Source of the DNA: Eumeta japonica | Lineage: Eukaryota > Arthropoda > Insecta > Lepidoptera > Psychidae | Direction: 5' to 3' | Length of the DNA stretch: 64,000 nt | NCBI GenBank assembly: GCA_005406025.1 | Contig: BGZK01000296.1 | Coordinates: forward strand, 434,001 to 498,000 | Part shown: in pieces, positions 25,714 to 35,799 of the stretch | How positions within the stretch are numbered: position 1 is the first letter of the stretch | Layout of the letters: each line of letters begins with the position of its first letter | Position numbers and translations under genes: made by a program | Notes under the pieces: model-generated | What the model was told of the DNA's origin: nothing | Database searches by the model: none | The model's input: only the letters and a program-made list of their open reading frames with translations

Positions 25714-28700
25714 GTTACAATAATATTTTTCTATCACACACAATTGATATTCATCAATAAAACATTGATCTATTTAATTAGTACAATATAAAAATAAAAT
25801 ATTTTAATATATTTGACATTTATAAAAAAATAGAATTAAATGTAAATATTACATCTTAAAGTCATAATTGAGTTTATATTTAATTAATAAAACATGATAA
25901 TTTAATTCTTCATAAGATTAGTTATTTCAAATTATCACACCCAAAGAGGCTAAAGTATAAACCTGTACAAGGCAAACTGTAAGTGTACTTTGGACATATC
26001 AAACAATCATTGTGAAGAGATCTCCAATAGTAGGTTAATTGCACTTACCATATGAAGTAGCGGTACTAGCTCCAGAAGCAGGCTCATCGTCTCCCCCAAA
26101 AGAAGTGATGAATTGTATGCGTTCGGGCGGCGCGGGTGACGGGGTCCGGCTGGCCGGGCTCGGAGAACGCACTACTGTCGCCAACGGCCCCGTCGGAAGC
26201 GCTGCGTAACTGGGCGGACTTAAAACTCGAGTGGCTAGTTTCTTGTCCCTTAAATTATTTCATCAAATGATTTCTACTTTAGTAGAAGGTGATGTGTAAC
26301 TTAAGTGTAGAATTTGTATAAATCTTTGTCATTTTCTTTTAGGAAATAATTCTCATGATATCCGTGGACAATATATTGTTTAAGTTAGTAAGTTTGTATT
26401 ATCACTGTCGAAAATTTATTTTACGTAGTCTTTTCGTAGTTCTTTGATATACAAAAATGAAATAATTATAATGTTATCTTACCGATGCGCTCGGCGCTCC
26501 CTACGGCTTTTCCGTCCAGAGAACATAGCTTTTTCTTTTTCGTCCCTTATTAGTTGTTTTTGATGTTCTGCATCATCGGCGTCGCCCGTCAAAAACGAAA
26601 ATAAATCGCAGCCCGCCATGCCGAATTGTGGACCCACTGCATTAAGTTCATGAGCCTAAATAGAACTATGTGTTTAATTTCTGTTGGCATAAAATATTTT
26701 AATTCTGCCAATATATATATACAGATATATATATAAAGGGGCCATCCATAAATTATCTCACATGTTTGGGGGCAGTCAACAAAATGTGACAATGCGCGAC
26801 AAGGAGCAGGTCAAAAGCTTTGTGATCTCATATCCGAAATACGAAAACGAAAAAAAAATTGTAATAACTGCTGTTTTCATTTACGTGTGACCAAAGTGGG
26901 GTCAAAGAACTTATAATTTATGTGACGTAATTAATGGATGGCCCCCGAACATGTAACATATATAACATTATTTTAATAAATATATATAGGAGGGTCATTA
27001 TTTATGTGTCTGAAACTGGCCACGTACAAAACAATATTTAAAAAGTAATTACAACATTTAAAAATGGAACTCCTTGGATGCAGAATGTTTGTTTCATGTA
27101 ATTGTCAATTATTTATTCCCAAGCGTGACGAATAAATTAAGTGGTCAACATATTTTGAGCTGCGAAGAGGCTGTTGATGCATTCAAAATGCATGTTTTGG
27201 AGATATCCCAATCAGAATACAAATAGTGTTATAAAAATCGGTTTCAGCATATGCAAAAGTGCATTGATCATCATGGTGAATCTTTTGAAAAGCAATAAAA
27301 CCACATTAAATGATAGACATTTGTTTCTTTTTGATATTCCAGACACATAAATAGCAGCCCTTGTATTGGTACCATATAATATTTGATCACCTACTGTTTT
27401 GTTGCAAATGGAAATAAAGAGGACTGGTTGGAGGTGTTTCTCTTATACTCCAATGCTTTGGAGTCTTGAAAGGTTTGAAAATAGAAGAGATTTGTCAATT
27501 AGAAACATGCAAACTATAATCCACAATATACTTTATTTTGGAATCCATTAATTTATTATTGGGATCATTGATTATTTGTTGGGTGGTAATTTTCTCATTG
27601 ATCTATTCAATTCTTCCTGCTCTGTTTTTAGATATATTAAGAGAGTGAATGATTTTCAATTAAGTTATCACAATGAAAACAATTAGAATGATGAGTTGGA
27701 TATACAATTAAGTCATTTCATGTATTAACGAGTTACAAGACAAATCGGGAACATTTTTTAGTCATTTGCTTCAGAAAAATATTGTACTATTTTCGATGAG
27801 AATCTATTCATAGATTTGAGAGATAAGTCCCTTAGGTTTCTACACATTAATCAATTAATTATAATTTTATTTAAATAAAGTAAAAATTAATGTTAGCAGA
27901 ACTGTGAATTTAGTGAATTGTGATGTTTTAAGGTTCAATAGAAGCATAGTTTATATATAAACATTTCATTGTCTTATTTGAAAGTATTTTGTTACTAAAG
28001 AAAAACATTGATTTGCAAATACCTACCTACCGTCAGATATTGTATATAGCTGAAAAACCATAAATATTATTAGCAGAAATAAAAAATAAAATCTTTTGTG
28101 GTTTTTCATTTACAATTAAATTAAGAGATTATCCATACAATTACTTTAGCAAGTTTTTTTTCCAAGTCCAAATCACCTTTTCCAGGTCTATAGATGTACC
28201 AATTGCATAAGCAGTGGGCAGAGTCTTTCAGAAAAATTCTGGTGTAGATAAATGGAAAATATTAGTTAAAAACTAGGAATACTACTGGTTCCAAATATTA
28301 TAATATCATTAAATGTTGCGATAAATTAATGGTGACCCCACAAAATAATTAACAAGTACATAGCTTTTTTTAAGGAGATATTTGCTTAATAAAATTAAAC
28401 AGTACATTGAAAATGTACTATTTTCATACAGACTGATTAAATGACTAGTTGTATTTTTAGAGTACTTCTGCTAATTTATAAATTACACTCTTTTAATTCA
28501 TTTTTATGGTTTTATACCACATCTGCATAGAAATTTATTTCATACCTGCTCCAACTAAATTAATTTCTATTTAAATTATTATTTCAAGTATATACATTTT
28601 CTTGTCTGTACATCATTTCAGTTAAGCAGAATTTTGCAAGTAGAAATACACATTTGATAAGACCTTTCTAATTTTTTAATACATTCGATAAAGTTAACAT

Positions 28701-31700
28701 ATAATATATATTAATACATAAAGATAATAACAGTGTCAATAATAAACTCCTTTTAGCATACAAGTTTTAACTATAATTATAAATAATAACATATATGATT
28801 GTGAAACATATGTGGACCTACTTTAATGTAAATTAGAGAAAGATTAAACTAATATACTGACAGTAAATTCAATTTTAACAAGAGTAGAATAGTTAAACGC
28901 AAACTGATTTCTTACATTAAAACTGGAAAATTAAAATATCTTTGAGTAAGTAGAAAATATTTAATTTATAAGCAATCAAAACATTATTAATGCAATCATA
29001 ATGCAATATTAACTATGCAGGGGCTGATTAACATTACAATAGCATAATGAAATTTTAATCCTACAGTTCCTCGAAACTAATTGTAATGATAATCACATGT
29101 AGTTGTAGTCATTGTACAAGCAAAAATATGCCCCAGCAATATGATCTATACTACTACTACTTTAATTTTAAAAGTTTTATTAACTAATCGATTCTATCCA
29201 AGGCACAAAATCACTGAAAAACTGGAATTACCAATCAGGTTTCAAAAATATTCAATGTTTATAAAATTTTACTTTCCCTCTAAACTTAGAACAGCCAATT
29301 ATATGATCATATATTATTTTCTTAGAAATATATTCAATACCTAATATGGGCTAAAATATCTGGAGATATGACAGACAAATATTGTAATAAATCACTAAAG
29401 TTTCTGGTAATTCTCAGATAGGCAGGTTTTCTAGCAATGTGCCTTTATTGTTAAATCAAATAAAGATTCTATTTTAATATGCACATAAGTCGAAAAAAAT
29501 ATTCAGAAGTACATACTAACAGAAATGGAACTTCAGTCTTTCACGTCACAGGTTATCTATCCATTAGACTATAACTGTTTCCAAAACTGAGAACTTCAAT
29601 TATAAAAATTTACCAATTTCGAGGTTGACATCATTAAAACATGATCTTTAATATAATTATAACCTATCAATATCCTTGATCTAGAACATTCCAGCATTTA
29701 TATATTAAGCAAGATTTGTTCATTAATATTATTATATCATAAATAAAAAAAATTTGCAGTTTGCAGCAATCTCAAATGTATATGTGAAACATGGATCAGC
29801 CCCCTGGTTTTATTTTAAATATAAAATATTAATTATCTAAAATATTAATTATATTAGAGACCTAATTAAAAAGGATACCAATAAATTGATCTGTATATAG
29901 CTTACACACAGCTTACAGGAATTTTTAAATGCATATGAACTTTGTGCGAATGCAAAACTTAGCTATCACCTACAACTTGGATTATTTGTGGAATAAACTA
30001 GTATTAAATATTGTTGATCAATTACGTATCTTTTATGTTAATGATTATTAATTACCTGTGAGGCCTCCATTTTGTTCACATCGATGCTCAAGTCTACATC
30101 AATGATTTCTAAGTCAGAATCATCATCTGATTCCTCTTCCACCTTTGGTTTGCTAACCTCTGGGCCTGTAATTAAGATTCAAAGCCATCATGATGGCACA
30201 CACAACCATAAAATAGGGTAGTCTTCAAGCACCCTCTATTTGCCGAAACCGTAATCTAAGTTTTCCCTGCTCACTTCACAGCAGATTGATGTTTAATAAA
30301 TGTAAAGCTGAATCTACCGGTTGAGCAAGATGGTTGCGAGCTTGGATCACTATAATTGTATCCAATAGCAGCACCCTGGCCTTTCTTTTCATGTAGCTTT
30401 TCTCTTTGTGCTTCCTTCTCTTCAATTGTGACTCCAAATTGTTCCTCTATTGCTAGTTGCTGTAGAAATTTGTCTTCACCTAAAACAATAAATAAAACTG
30501 TTTATAAAATGTGAACTTGTTAAAAACTGTGATTATATTATAATCCACATAATTTATATTCTGAGAGTTAATTAAGACAGGGCTCCATAGTTGAAATTTC
30601 ACCAACAAAATCTATGTTTATAACTAGGATTAACATTATTTTAAAAAGTAATATACTGTACTGGTGAAATGGTTAATAAATTGCTATTGAATCTCAAAGG
30701 TTTGAATTCTTACAAAGAGTAAATTGACCTAGTTTTAATTTAAGCCAAATGAAATTGAGTTAAATTAAAATAATTTCAGGAGCATGGCCAAATTTGTAAT
30801 CACACTGTTAACAATGGTTGTTGGTGGTCTCTTGCTTTAAAATAAATACAGTAAGCAAAGATAAGTTTCTTATGTCACATTATTTGTCAGTCATTTCCTA
30901 TTGTTATTTATTTAGTAAATAGCTATTAATATTTACATAATAAAAATAATATTTATATAATAAAAATATATTATTTCCTACAATTATTTCGTATGTGTTA
31001 TTTTAATATTGATATTTTATAGGATAACAAATTAATAAGTGAATCATAAAACCGGAGAATGTTTGACACTATCCTAACACAATGATATTTACCAAATAAT
31101 ATAAACAATCATCATAGATTTCAATTTTAAAGTCGTAATTTTATATTTCAATATTATTTAAAATTTCCAATTTAAGTTTAAATCACATTTCAATGAATTT
31201 GGTGTCAACTTTTAAATTTATACCAAATATCAATTTGAACAAAATTCCCAACAGTATTATGACACACTACTTTCAATTTTTTACCGACTGCAAAGGAAGC
31301 TCAAAACAGGGTTATGTATAGTTTATTGCACGAAATTCTGCCACTGTAAAGTTAATCATGAAAGTGTTGCAATGGCACAAAAGTATTAAACCTGCGTATT
31401 ACATCATTTGAAAGCAATTCAGAATGGCAGAGTTTCATGTGTAGTAGCATGTATATCCAACCGTGTTTTCTAATATAAATGGCCGAACCAATTTCATGTA
31501 TATACATTATTAGATTGGTCTTGACAATGTGAGTGTTATTGGATATATTAAAATTAGAAAATAACCAAAATGAAAAGTTTTAAATGGTGATCACTTACAT
31601 ATACAACTCATAAAAGTATTTTGGAGTAATAACTTTTTTCCAAAGCTAATTCAAAAGATGAAAGAAAAATGATCAAGATTGGAGAAAATTAGAGGGCATT

Positions 31701-32457
31701 TTAATCATAATTTTGAATGTGAGCTTTCTGTGAAACCTACAAAGACAGGGCTTGATGGTTATATCTTGTGCAAAGCATAATATACTGACTATTAGAAGCA
31801 GAGAAATATCATTAAAAAAAATAAAATTAAAATTTCATTTCTTTTTTTCATTACTTTTAATGTATGATGGTTAAAATATAATGAACAATGCCTAAATAAT
31901 AGCATACTTACCAATACCAAGAAAAACATTCTGAGCTAATATCCTGTATCTTTCATAGTTACATTGACGTTCCTCTGGACTCAAATCTTCAGGGGGCAAA
32001 TCAGGCACTTTTACTTCAGGAATAAAATCTAAATGAGCCCGTACGTCAAATCTGTCTATTAAGTTATTTGAATCACCTTGCCATGGCATCCTGCACATAT
32101 ATGTTCAGGCATAAGAGACAATGTTTCATCGGTTAAATAATTAGTTTATCGTACTATAGAACTACAAGAAACTTACATTATAGCTGGGCTATCACCTGCT
32201 GCAGCAATTGCTGGATCTAAATGAATCTTGCATTGACGTCCATGTAATTGAAGAAATTGTGTTGGTTCAGCTTTCTTTTAAAAACAAAGCAAAGAGTACA
32301 TTACGACTAGTATCAATTACAATTACAACACATACAGTTTTGGATTTGTAATACTTACAATTTTCTCATAAAAATCTTTACGACGTTCTGCTCTTCTTCG
32401 ATAATCTACTATCATACCGCGTATCATACGCTCCTGTTTTCTTGCTTCATGCCACAT
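14470..32457 (-). CDS. CLASRP: CLASRP-type SR-related splicing regulator (16 exons, complete)
   Basis: Sixteen exons join with consistent phases into 819 codons, including the stop. The start MWHEARKQERMIRGMIVDY, followed by PWQGDSNN.IDRFDVRAHLD and NYERYR, is the hallmark N-terminus of CLASRP (SFRS16/SWAP2), the family that binds CLK kinases and shares the DRY_EERY-type region with SWAP regulators. Next come an acidic region (residues about 180-216), a KEKAMFSGRKSRRERR segment, an IQFITSFGGDDE motif, an Arg/Ser tract (about 371-446), and a conserved basic C-terminal helix (about 540-595). Residues after about 595 are polar and Ser/Arg/Tyr-rich, ending IKLVDY. Human CLASRP is somewhat shorter and ends differently. 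The product should be a nuclear speckle protein acting in alternative splicing. Exons: 32359-32457, 32177-32274, 31912-32090, 30318-30479, 30056-30165, 26483-26655, 26049-26248, 25378-25468, 22987-23214, 21706-21759, 20832-20972, 18187-18253, 16150-16222, 15603-15708, 15112-15189, 14470-15067. Confidence 0.93.
15112..15189 (-). CDS. CLASRP: CLASRP exon 15
   Basis: It reads KQREMRHQQNMRSSEDSDGS and RSRSSS. At 78 bases, with equal entry and exit phases, it is another cassette-like exon. The acceptor is 'cattaatag' and the donor CTCCAG|GTAATT. Confidence 0.88.
15603..15708 (-). CDS. CLASRP: CLASRP exon 14 (charged helix)
   Basis: It reads LRADKRAEAERQERESRRLA and RRDEEMRELAIKLRRK, the highly charged helix following the KMQ block. 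It has high GC content. The acceptor is 'gtgtgtag' and the donor CGCAA|GTCAGT. Confidence 0.92.
16150..16222 (-). CDS. CLASRP: CLASRP exon 13 (start of conserved C-terminal helix)
   Basis: It encodes GPSRETLTLKMKLKRKMQAQ and LSKQ, equivalent to the 'LTPQERLKLRMQKALNRQ' block of vertebrate CLASRP. The acceptor is 'gcttttccag' and the donor CAGC|GTAAGT. Confidence 0.9.
18187..18253 (-). CDS. CLASRP: CLASRP exon 12
   Basis: It reads PSVGANANANQSQLRLTGSS and then SK. The in-frame donor is CCAAA|GTCAGT. Four bases further on a stronger-looking donor (GTCA|GTAAGA) would shift the frame and end the protein in exon 14. The first is chosen because it restores the conserved C-terminal helix. Confidence 0.78.
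18872..19410 (-). mobile_element. RTE-like non-LTR retrotransposon 3' fragment
   Basis: On the minus strand the frame reads RFLHNLCEVSQKDKCRNSNV, then REWCGLKSDVVTRVERGMLR and WFGHPERANESRLSK. The end matches the 'GMLRWFGHVERM-SRLTKQIY' stretch that follows reverse transcriptase in RTE-type elements. The flank at 18872-19060 ('cccagaagggttagcagagacta') is the 3' tail usually found with such moth elements. It lies in the CLASRP intron between exons 11 and 12, in the same orientation as the gene. Confidence 0.75.
19411..20831. other. CLASRP intron, no features seen
   Basis: AT-rich intronic DNA with no exon, repeat or RNA gene that I can support. Confidence 0.4.
20832..20972 (-). CDS. CLASRP: CLASRP exon 11
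   Basis: It reads STEKPSVAGGTSTTAPIPRY, then YGRRKEDKDSSSELDLDSDS and SEDQTEN. This is a basic-acidic mixed region with likely phosphorylation sites (SDSSED). The acceptor is 'gaatttag' and the donor AATAA|GTGAGT. At 141 bases it is a multiple of three. Confidence 0.85.
21425..21491. repeat. Perfect 19 bp hairpin in CLASRP intron
   Basis: The arms tacataaataatgactaca (21425-21443) and its exact complement (21473-21491) enclose a 29-base loop. It lies in the intron between exons 10 and 11 and could be a foldback element. No nearby coding signal was seen. Confidence 0.8.
21706..21759 (-). CDS. CLASRP: CLASRP exon 10 (54-base microexon)
   Basis: Bounded by 'ttttcacag' and GAGAG|GTAAGC, this 54-base exon reads HGSGYARHNDSRSMSYER. 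Its length is a multiple of three and its entry and exit phases are equal, so it could be skipped without a frameshift. Confidence 0.8.
21760..22986. other. CLASRP intron between exons 9 and 10
   Basis: AT-rich. One frame of 100 codons on the minus strand (22236-22538) is open but reads as hydrophobic low-complexity noise and has no splice links in the right phase. Nothing else was seen. Confidence 0.4.
22987..23214 (-). CDS. CLASRP: CLASRP exon 9 (Arg/Ser-rich)
   Basis: This exon carries the main RS tract (YSRSRSRSRSRSYSPRRRRS). Two AGs lie five bases apart at its start. Only the downstream one (ctag|TCG) keeps the frame, because the upstream one puts a TAG stop in the second codon. The chosen donor is ACAAA|GTTTGT, a weak site that alone gives the phase needed by exon 10. 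Reading through it adds about 13 codons and then a stop. Confidence 0.82.
24111..24223. repeat. Two back-to-back long hairpins
   Basis: Hairpin 1 has 21 bp arms at 24111-24131 and 24136-24156, one mismatch and a 4-base loop. Hairpin 2 has perfect 23 bp arms at 24172-24194 and 24201-24223 and a 6-base loop. They are separated by 15 bases and lie just upstream of a reverse transcriptase fragment, in the CLASRP intron between exons 8 and 9. Confidence 0.9.
24260..24990 (+). mobile_element. Jockey-type non-LTR fragment (5' half of RT)
   Basis: Plus-strand frames read NFRPISVLPTSSKIFEKLI near 24490, a degenerate FSFTRGR near 24610, a NLSKAL stretch (A-box remnant) near 24715, and MVCMGVPQGSILG (the conserved GVPQGS box) near 24868. 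Stops and small shifts break it. The part from about 24750 to 24980 matches the start of the fragment at 10430 in the H2.0 intron. It is antisense to CLASRP. Confidence 0.82.
25378..25468 (-). CDS. CLASRP: CLASRP exon 8
   Basis: It encodes GKSLYADKVKHNLKRMETYS followed by EVARGFKYRPK. The acceptor is 'ttttattag' and the donor CCAAA|GTGAGT. Phase links exactly to exons 7 and 9. Confidence 0.88.
25593..25741. repeat. (AT)n tract flanked by a 27 bp direct duplication
   Basis: A 69-base AT tract at 25642-25710 is bracketed by two copies of 'gtgttacaataatatttttctatcaca' starting near 25592 and 25712. It lies in the CLASRP intron between exons 7 and 8. Confidence 0.9.
26049..26248 (-). CDS. CLASRP: CLASRP exon 7
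   Basis: It reads LSPPSYAALPTGPLATVV, a proline-rich stretch with SPSPASRTPSP, then ERIQFITSFGGDDE. ISPPSY and ITFITSFGG-like motifs are present in the vertebrate protein in the same order. The exon is much more GC-rich than the flanking introns. Confidence 0.93.
26483..26655 (-). CDS. CLASRP: CLASRP exon 6
   Basis: It reads AHELNAVGPQFGMAGCDLFS, then a linker, then EKEKAMFSGRKSRRERRAHR. The latter corresponds to the EEEKAMYSGRRSRRQRR block of vertebrate CLASRP. Two bases carry over to exon 7. Confidence 0.93.
26738..26946. mobile_element. MITE with 'ggggccatccata' inverted ends
   Basis: The 209-base element starts ggggccatccataaattatc and ends with the inverse, taattaatggatggccccc. It carries extended similarity of the inner ends to 'taatttatgtgac'. 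GGGGCC(A/G)TCCAT-type ends with a nearby 'gtcac' are typical of widespread insect non-autonomous DNA elements. There is no coding capacity. It lies in the large CLASRP intron between exons 5 and 6. Confidence 0.75.
26989..27363 (+). mobile_element. Internally deleted mariner element, 375 bp
   Basis: Inverted ends about 26 bases long are flanked by TA on both sides (26987-26988 and 27364-27365). Their core is tatttatgtgtctg, starting near 27000, and its complement ends near 27352. Inside, broken plus-strand frames give residues like EEAVDAF, LEIPQSEYK and HMQKCIDHHGE, the conserved C-terminal end of mariner transposases. The catalytic core is missing, so the copy cannot move on its own. Confidence 0.82.
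27366..30055. other. Large CLASRP intron (between exons 5 and 6), remainder
   Basis: AT-rich DNA with no exon or recognisable mobile element beyond those listed at 26738 and 26989. Short open frames here lack splice signals and conserved motifs. Confidence 0.4.
30056..30165 (-). CDS. CLASRP: CLASRP exon 5 (acidic)
   Basis: It encodes a run of acidic residues (EEESDDDSDLEIIDVDLSID) followed by VNKMEASQ, matching the acidic 'DIDVEVDVDEL' region of the vertebrate protein. The acceptor is 'aattacag' and the donor CACAG|GTAATT. It ends in phase 0. Confidence 0.92.
30318..30479 (-). CDS. CLASRP: CLASRP exon 4
   Basis: It reads GEDKFLQQLAIEEQFG followed by a charged helix (EEKEAQREKLHEKKGQ) and AIGYNYSDPSS. 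The equivalent AIGYxYxDS block occurs in vertebrate CLASRP. The acceptor is 'ttttag' and the donor is ACCG|GTAGAT, a weaker match to consensus than its neighbours. Confidence 0.9.
30480..31911. other. CLASRP intron between exons 3 and 4
   Basis: AT-rich. It contains the MITE copy at 31319-31447 and nothing else I can support. Confidence 0.4.
31319..31447. repeat. MITE copy 1 (gtac..gcacgaaa family)
   Basis: A degenerate copy of the element best seen at 44114-44275. The left end is 'ttattgcacgaaattctgcc', then 'atgaaagtgttgcaatgg', 'cctgcgtattacatcat', and the right end 'ggcagagtttcatgtgta'. It lacks the central GC-rich block (ggcgggaaagaa) present in the other two copies. Confidence 0.65.
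31912..32090 (-). CDS. CLASRP: CLASRP exon 3 (DRFDVRAHLD / NYERYR core)
   Basis: After 'atatgtgcag' the frame reads MPWQGDSNNLIDRFDVRAHL, then a variable Pro/Glu loop, then ERQCNYERYRILAQNVFLGI. This is the most conserved block of the family. It ends with one base (G) before GTAAGT. Confidence 0.95.
32177..32274 (-). CDS. CLASRP: CLASRP exon 2
   Basis: The exon starts after 'ttttaaaag' and reads KAEPTQFLQLHGRQCKIHLD, then IAAAGDSPAI. It leaves two bases (AT) that join the first G of exon 3 to make Met. Donor AAT|GTAAGT. Confidence 0.95.
32359..32457 (-). CDS. CLASRP: CLASRP exon 1 (start codon)
   Basis: ATG at 32455-32457 opens MWHEARKQERMIRGMI, which matches the family start exactly. This is why the longer open frame upstream, with 19 extra codons, is rejected as coding. 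There are 33 codons, phase 0, ending EKI at the donor ATT|GTAAGT. Confidence 0.95.
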
Positions 32458-32850
32458 TGTACTAAACAAATCTACAAAGTTTACAGGCAAATGTAATAGG
32501 AAAAGCTCTAACAATATATCTAAATCGCAAGCTAATTATCTACCTACGTACGCTATTCATGCGATAACACTTTGTCAATCACTATATATTTTCATATCTA
32601 TGCTTATCAACAGGCGTCGTAACTCTCATACCATAGATAATATACTACATTCTCACACAATAATAATTTAAATTTAAAAGCGACATCACTAGATTCGCTG
32701 CGGGTAATTTTAGTTTTGCAAATTAAAAACTTGCCTCTAGATATCACTAAAAACCAAAAATTAGGTTTCACTATTGATAACAGTGTCAACAACTTACTGT
32801 TATAGCAGTATTTGTTGTTAGATCATTTATTTCCCTGTTTTCTGTTTTAT

Positions 32851-32916
<66 letters not shown>

Positions 32917-34514
32917 ATAGTATGTATATACCAGCTTCACATCATACTAATATTAATTGAAAGTATTTTTTTATAACGACAACGTTGATGACCGATGAAA
33001 ATTATTCAAAGAAAAAAATAAAAATGAGAATGTCTGTAGATATTAAATCCTAACGCAATTCTGAATCCCAAAAAAGTCCCATTATAAAATTCCTTTATTG
33101 ATTTAAAAAAAATTGTCCACACTATGTAACTGAACTGCATAGAAAATGCCGAAAGTTTTGATATGTTAATTTATCTTTTTGAATAAAATAAATTCCCCAA
33201 TGTTATCGAAATTTGGAAATACATAAACATAAGATAGATGGATTTCAAGTATTCCCCACATTGCGAAATTTAGTAAGGAAACTTTTATGCTCTGTAAAAG
33301 TGGAACATGGAAAGGTCCTTTTACTATAAATATACTGTAACTCTATTTAAAGTCGTTTTATTATTATTTATTTATTACTACCCAAATTACAATAACTATT
33401 AAAGATGGACTGTATGCAATATTTAAAATAAATAGTTCCTACTAATTCAATAAAACAAAAAAAGCAAATAAAGTTTAACGAAAAAGAAAAGGAAAATGTA
33501 TCGGAAAATGCTAAGAATGAAATTAAAAACAACTTTGACTCGATTTTTATTTAATTTAAATAATTTGTAACTATGAAATGGTTCTTTTTTTGTACTATTA
33601 AGGCGCAATATAAAGATATATATAATTTTTCTGAAAACTTGTTTTATTTCTATTAAGAAAGTGTGACATCTTTTTTTTTTCACAGACAGGGTATCTAATG
33701 TTTTTTAATAAACATTTTACGGTTTACTTTATTTTTTTTATTGGTGAATTACCGCTTTTTGTTCTCGTGGCGCTAGCAACACTGGTTGGTATCTTCTTTT
33801 ATCTCCATTTCTCTAACAAAGGTTATTTTGGAACGTGTTATTTTCTTTGTTTTTATTCTTATGCAAAGGTATAGAAGTGATTCCATTCAATTACATATTA
33901 AGGTTTTAGTGTTTTACGTTGCAATATGTTTATTAGGTGTATTTATGTATTTGTATGTAATTCTTTAGGTAAGGTGACCAACTATTTTTTGTTCAAAAAG
34001 AGTAAACTGAGCAAGTATATCCATTTCTTTTCACAAATGTAATTTTGACGTTGTTAGAAAAAGAGGTCTGTGTACCTATCTATCTCTCCAGGTACATAAT
34101 ACGGCCTCTCAATTGTGCCGGAAACGATAGCCATATGTTTGCGCGAAATTCAAATCTCTGTCAAAATAATTTTAAACATTTAATTAATAAAGTTGAAATA
34201 AATTAATCAAAAAAAATGTTTTAAAAATACAAATGAATATGAAATTATTTAAATGAGTACTTTCAGAGTACAGGATTTGAAGAGTACAGTTTGCGAAAAA
34301 AGAGTACAAAACTCAGTAAATGAGTATAGTTGGTCATATTTTAGGAAAAAAGAAATATAAATTATATACAAACATAATTAAATAAATTAACAATCTTTGA
34401 AAATAATGAAAGAATAATACAAAAAAAGGATTTAGAAATGGTGATAAAATATTATAATAAGTTACAATTAATATTTTATTATAAATTAACATAAAAAATG
34501 CAATATCAAGAAAA
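32458..34514. other. CLASRP upstream region and intergenic DNA
   Basis: The CLASRP promoter and 5' UTR must lie in the first few hundred bases, but no defined core element was identified. A 59-base TA tract occupies 32854-32912. The rest is AT-rich with many short chance frames. Confidence 0.4.
32854..32912. repeat. (TA)n microsatellite
   Basis: An uninterrupted TA tract of 59 bases about 400 bases upstream of the CLASRP start codon. Confidence 0.95.
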
Positions 34515-34619
34515 GTCAACATCACGCGGTCACACCCATCCAAGTACTGACCGCGCCCGAAGGTGATTAAATTCGGTGATCGGACGAGAAACTGTGTACA
34601 GCGTAGTATGGACGTTGGC
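34515..34619 (-). pseudogene. 5S rRNA-derived pseudogene or SINE head
   Basis: Read on the minus strand this begins gccaacgtccatactacgct, then tctcgtccgatcaccga, cttcgggcgcggtcagtact and tggatgggtg, ending gaccgcgtgatgttgac. This is the order of insect 5S rRNA, including the internal promoter region. A normal 5S gene is about 120 bases; this copy is 105 and has lost about 10-15 bases after 'ggatggg', plus several substitutions. A T-rich stretch follows on the minus strand. It could be a simple 5S pseudogene or the head of a 5S-derived SINE (SINE3 type); the tail is not clear enough to decide. Confidence 0.85.
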
Positions 34620-34621
34620 AA

Positions 34622-35799
34622 ACAAATTTATAAAAGTCACTACTATGAAGAGCTTTTATAATAACCAAAGCAAGAGTAGTTAGCATGTTTCATTGCGGTT
34701 ACACTTTTTTTTGTGTAGCTCTCATCCGCCGAGCGCCTGAGTGTAATGACAATAAGAAACTTCATTCTGAAAATTTCAACCTATATTTCACCCGTAAAGA
34801 AATTCAACTTTTAAGATTGATGCATCATTATTCTTATTAGTAATCATAACCTATAATCTAAATTTTGATATTAATAGCTTTAACAGTTTCCATTTTCCAT
34901 ACAACATTTCACTTCTTATTTTAAAGGGGGTCTTTAGTATTAATTCAGAAAAAAATTAATGTCATAGTTTTTTTCTATCTTTAAGCAGTTAAAATTTTAA
35001 GTTTGATATCTGTAGCTTCAACGGTTTCGATTTTCCATACAACAGTATTTCACTATTTTCATTCTCTTTGTGATTCAATTTCTAAAAATCCTTTCTTAGT
35101 ACTCATCTATGTTATAATAGCAATTTCTCTATAAAATATCAAGTCTCTAAACCCAGTAGTTTATGCTGTGCATTGATATATCAGTCAGTCAGTATATATT
35201 TATATGTATAAATTACATTTTAAATTCTCATAATAGTAAAATAAAAAGTATTTGTATTTTAGTATTTTTAGATTATAATACAGGTCGATTTTGGAAAACC
35301 TCTTAATAACGTTTTAGAATCTGAAATTATAATAATATATGGAATAGCATAAAACAGCCAACTTGAGCACTAGGCAATGTTTATGAATATCAATGGTCGA
35401 GTTGTTCATTCACAACGTATGTACGCATCACAATTTGAAATACTTCATAAATGGATGAGAACATCTCAGACAACGAAAAAAGTATATTTATTGATCTCAG
35501 TTTACAAAGAAAAACCATATTGCGAGATGTCAAAAACTAAAACTTTTTAAAGAAACACAAAAAGTGATCTAATTGGCATTGAATCTAAAAAAAAAAGGAA
35601 TCAAATTAGAAAAGACGCAACTGATTTGGTTGAGAAAAACAAAGTCTGACCAGTTGTCCCCAATTGTAGTAAATCCCAAAACGTTGAATACATTATTGTT
35701 GTTGTAAGTTGTAAAATACTAAAATTAGCATCTTTACATGATAAAAGTAATCCTATGCAATATCGAGAATGAATCAGTAGTTTTATGTAAACCAAACAT
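34622..35799. other. Intergenic DNA without recognised features
   Basis: AT-rich, with no exon or RNA gene visible. Two similar 'tagctt(t/c)aac(a/g)gttt' segments near 34877 and 35012, each followed by 'ttccatacaaca', suggest a small internal duplication or repeat. Confidence 0.35.

Noticed and set aside
32458..32514. Upstream in-frame extension of CLASRP by 19 codons
   Set aside because: The hydrophobic extension has no family counterpart; the conserved protein starts at MWHEARK.
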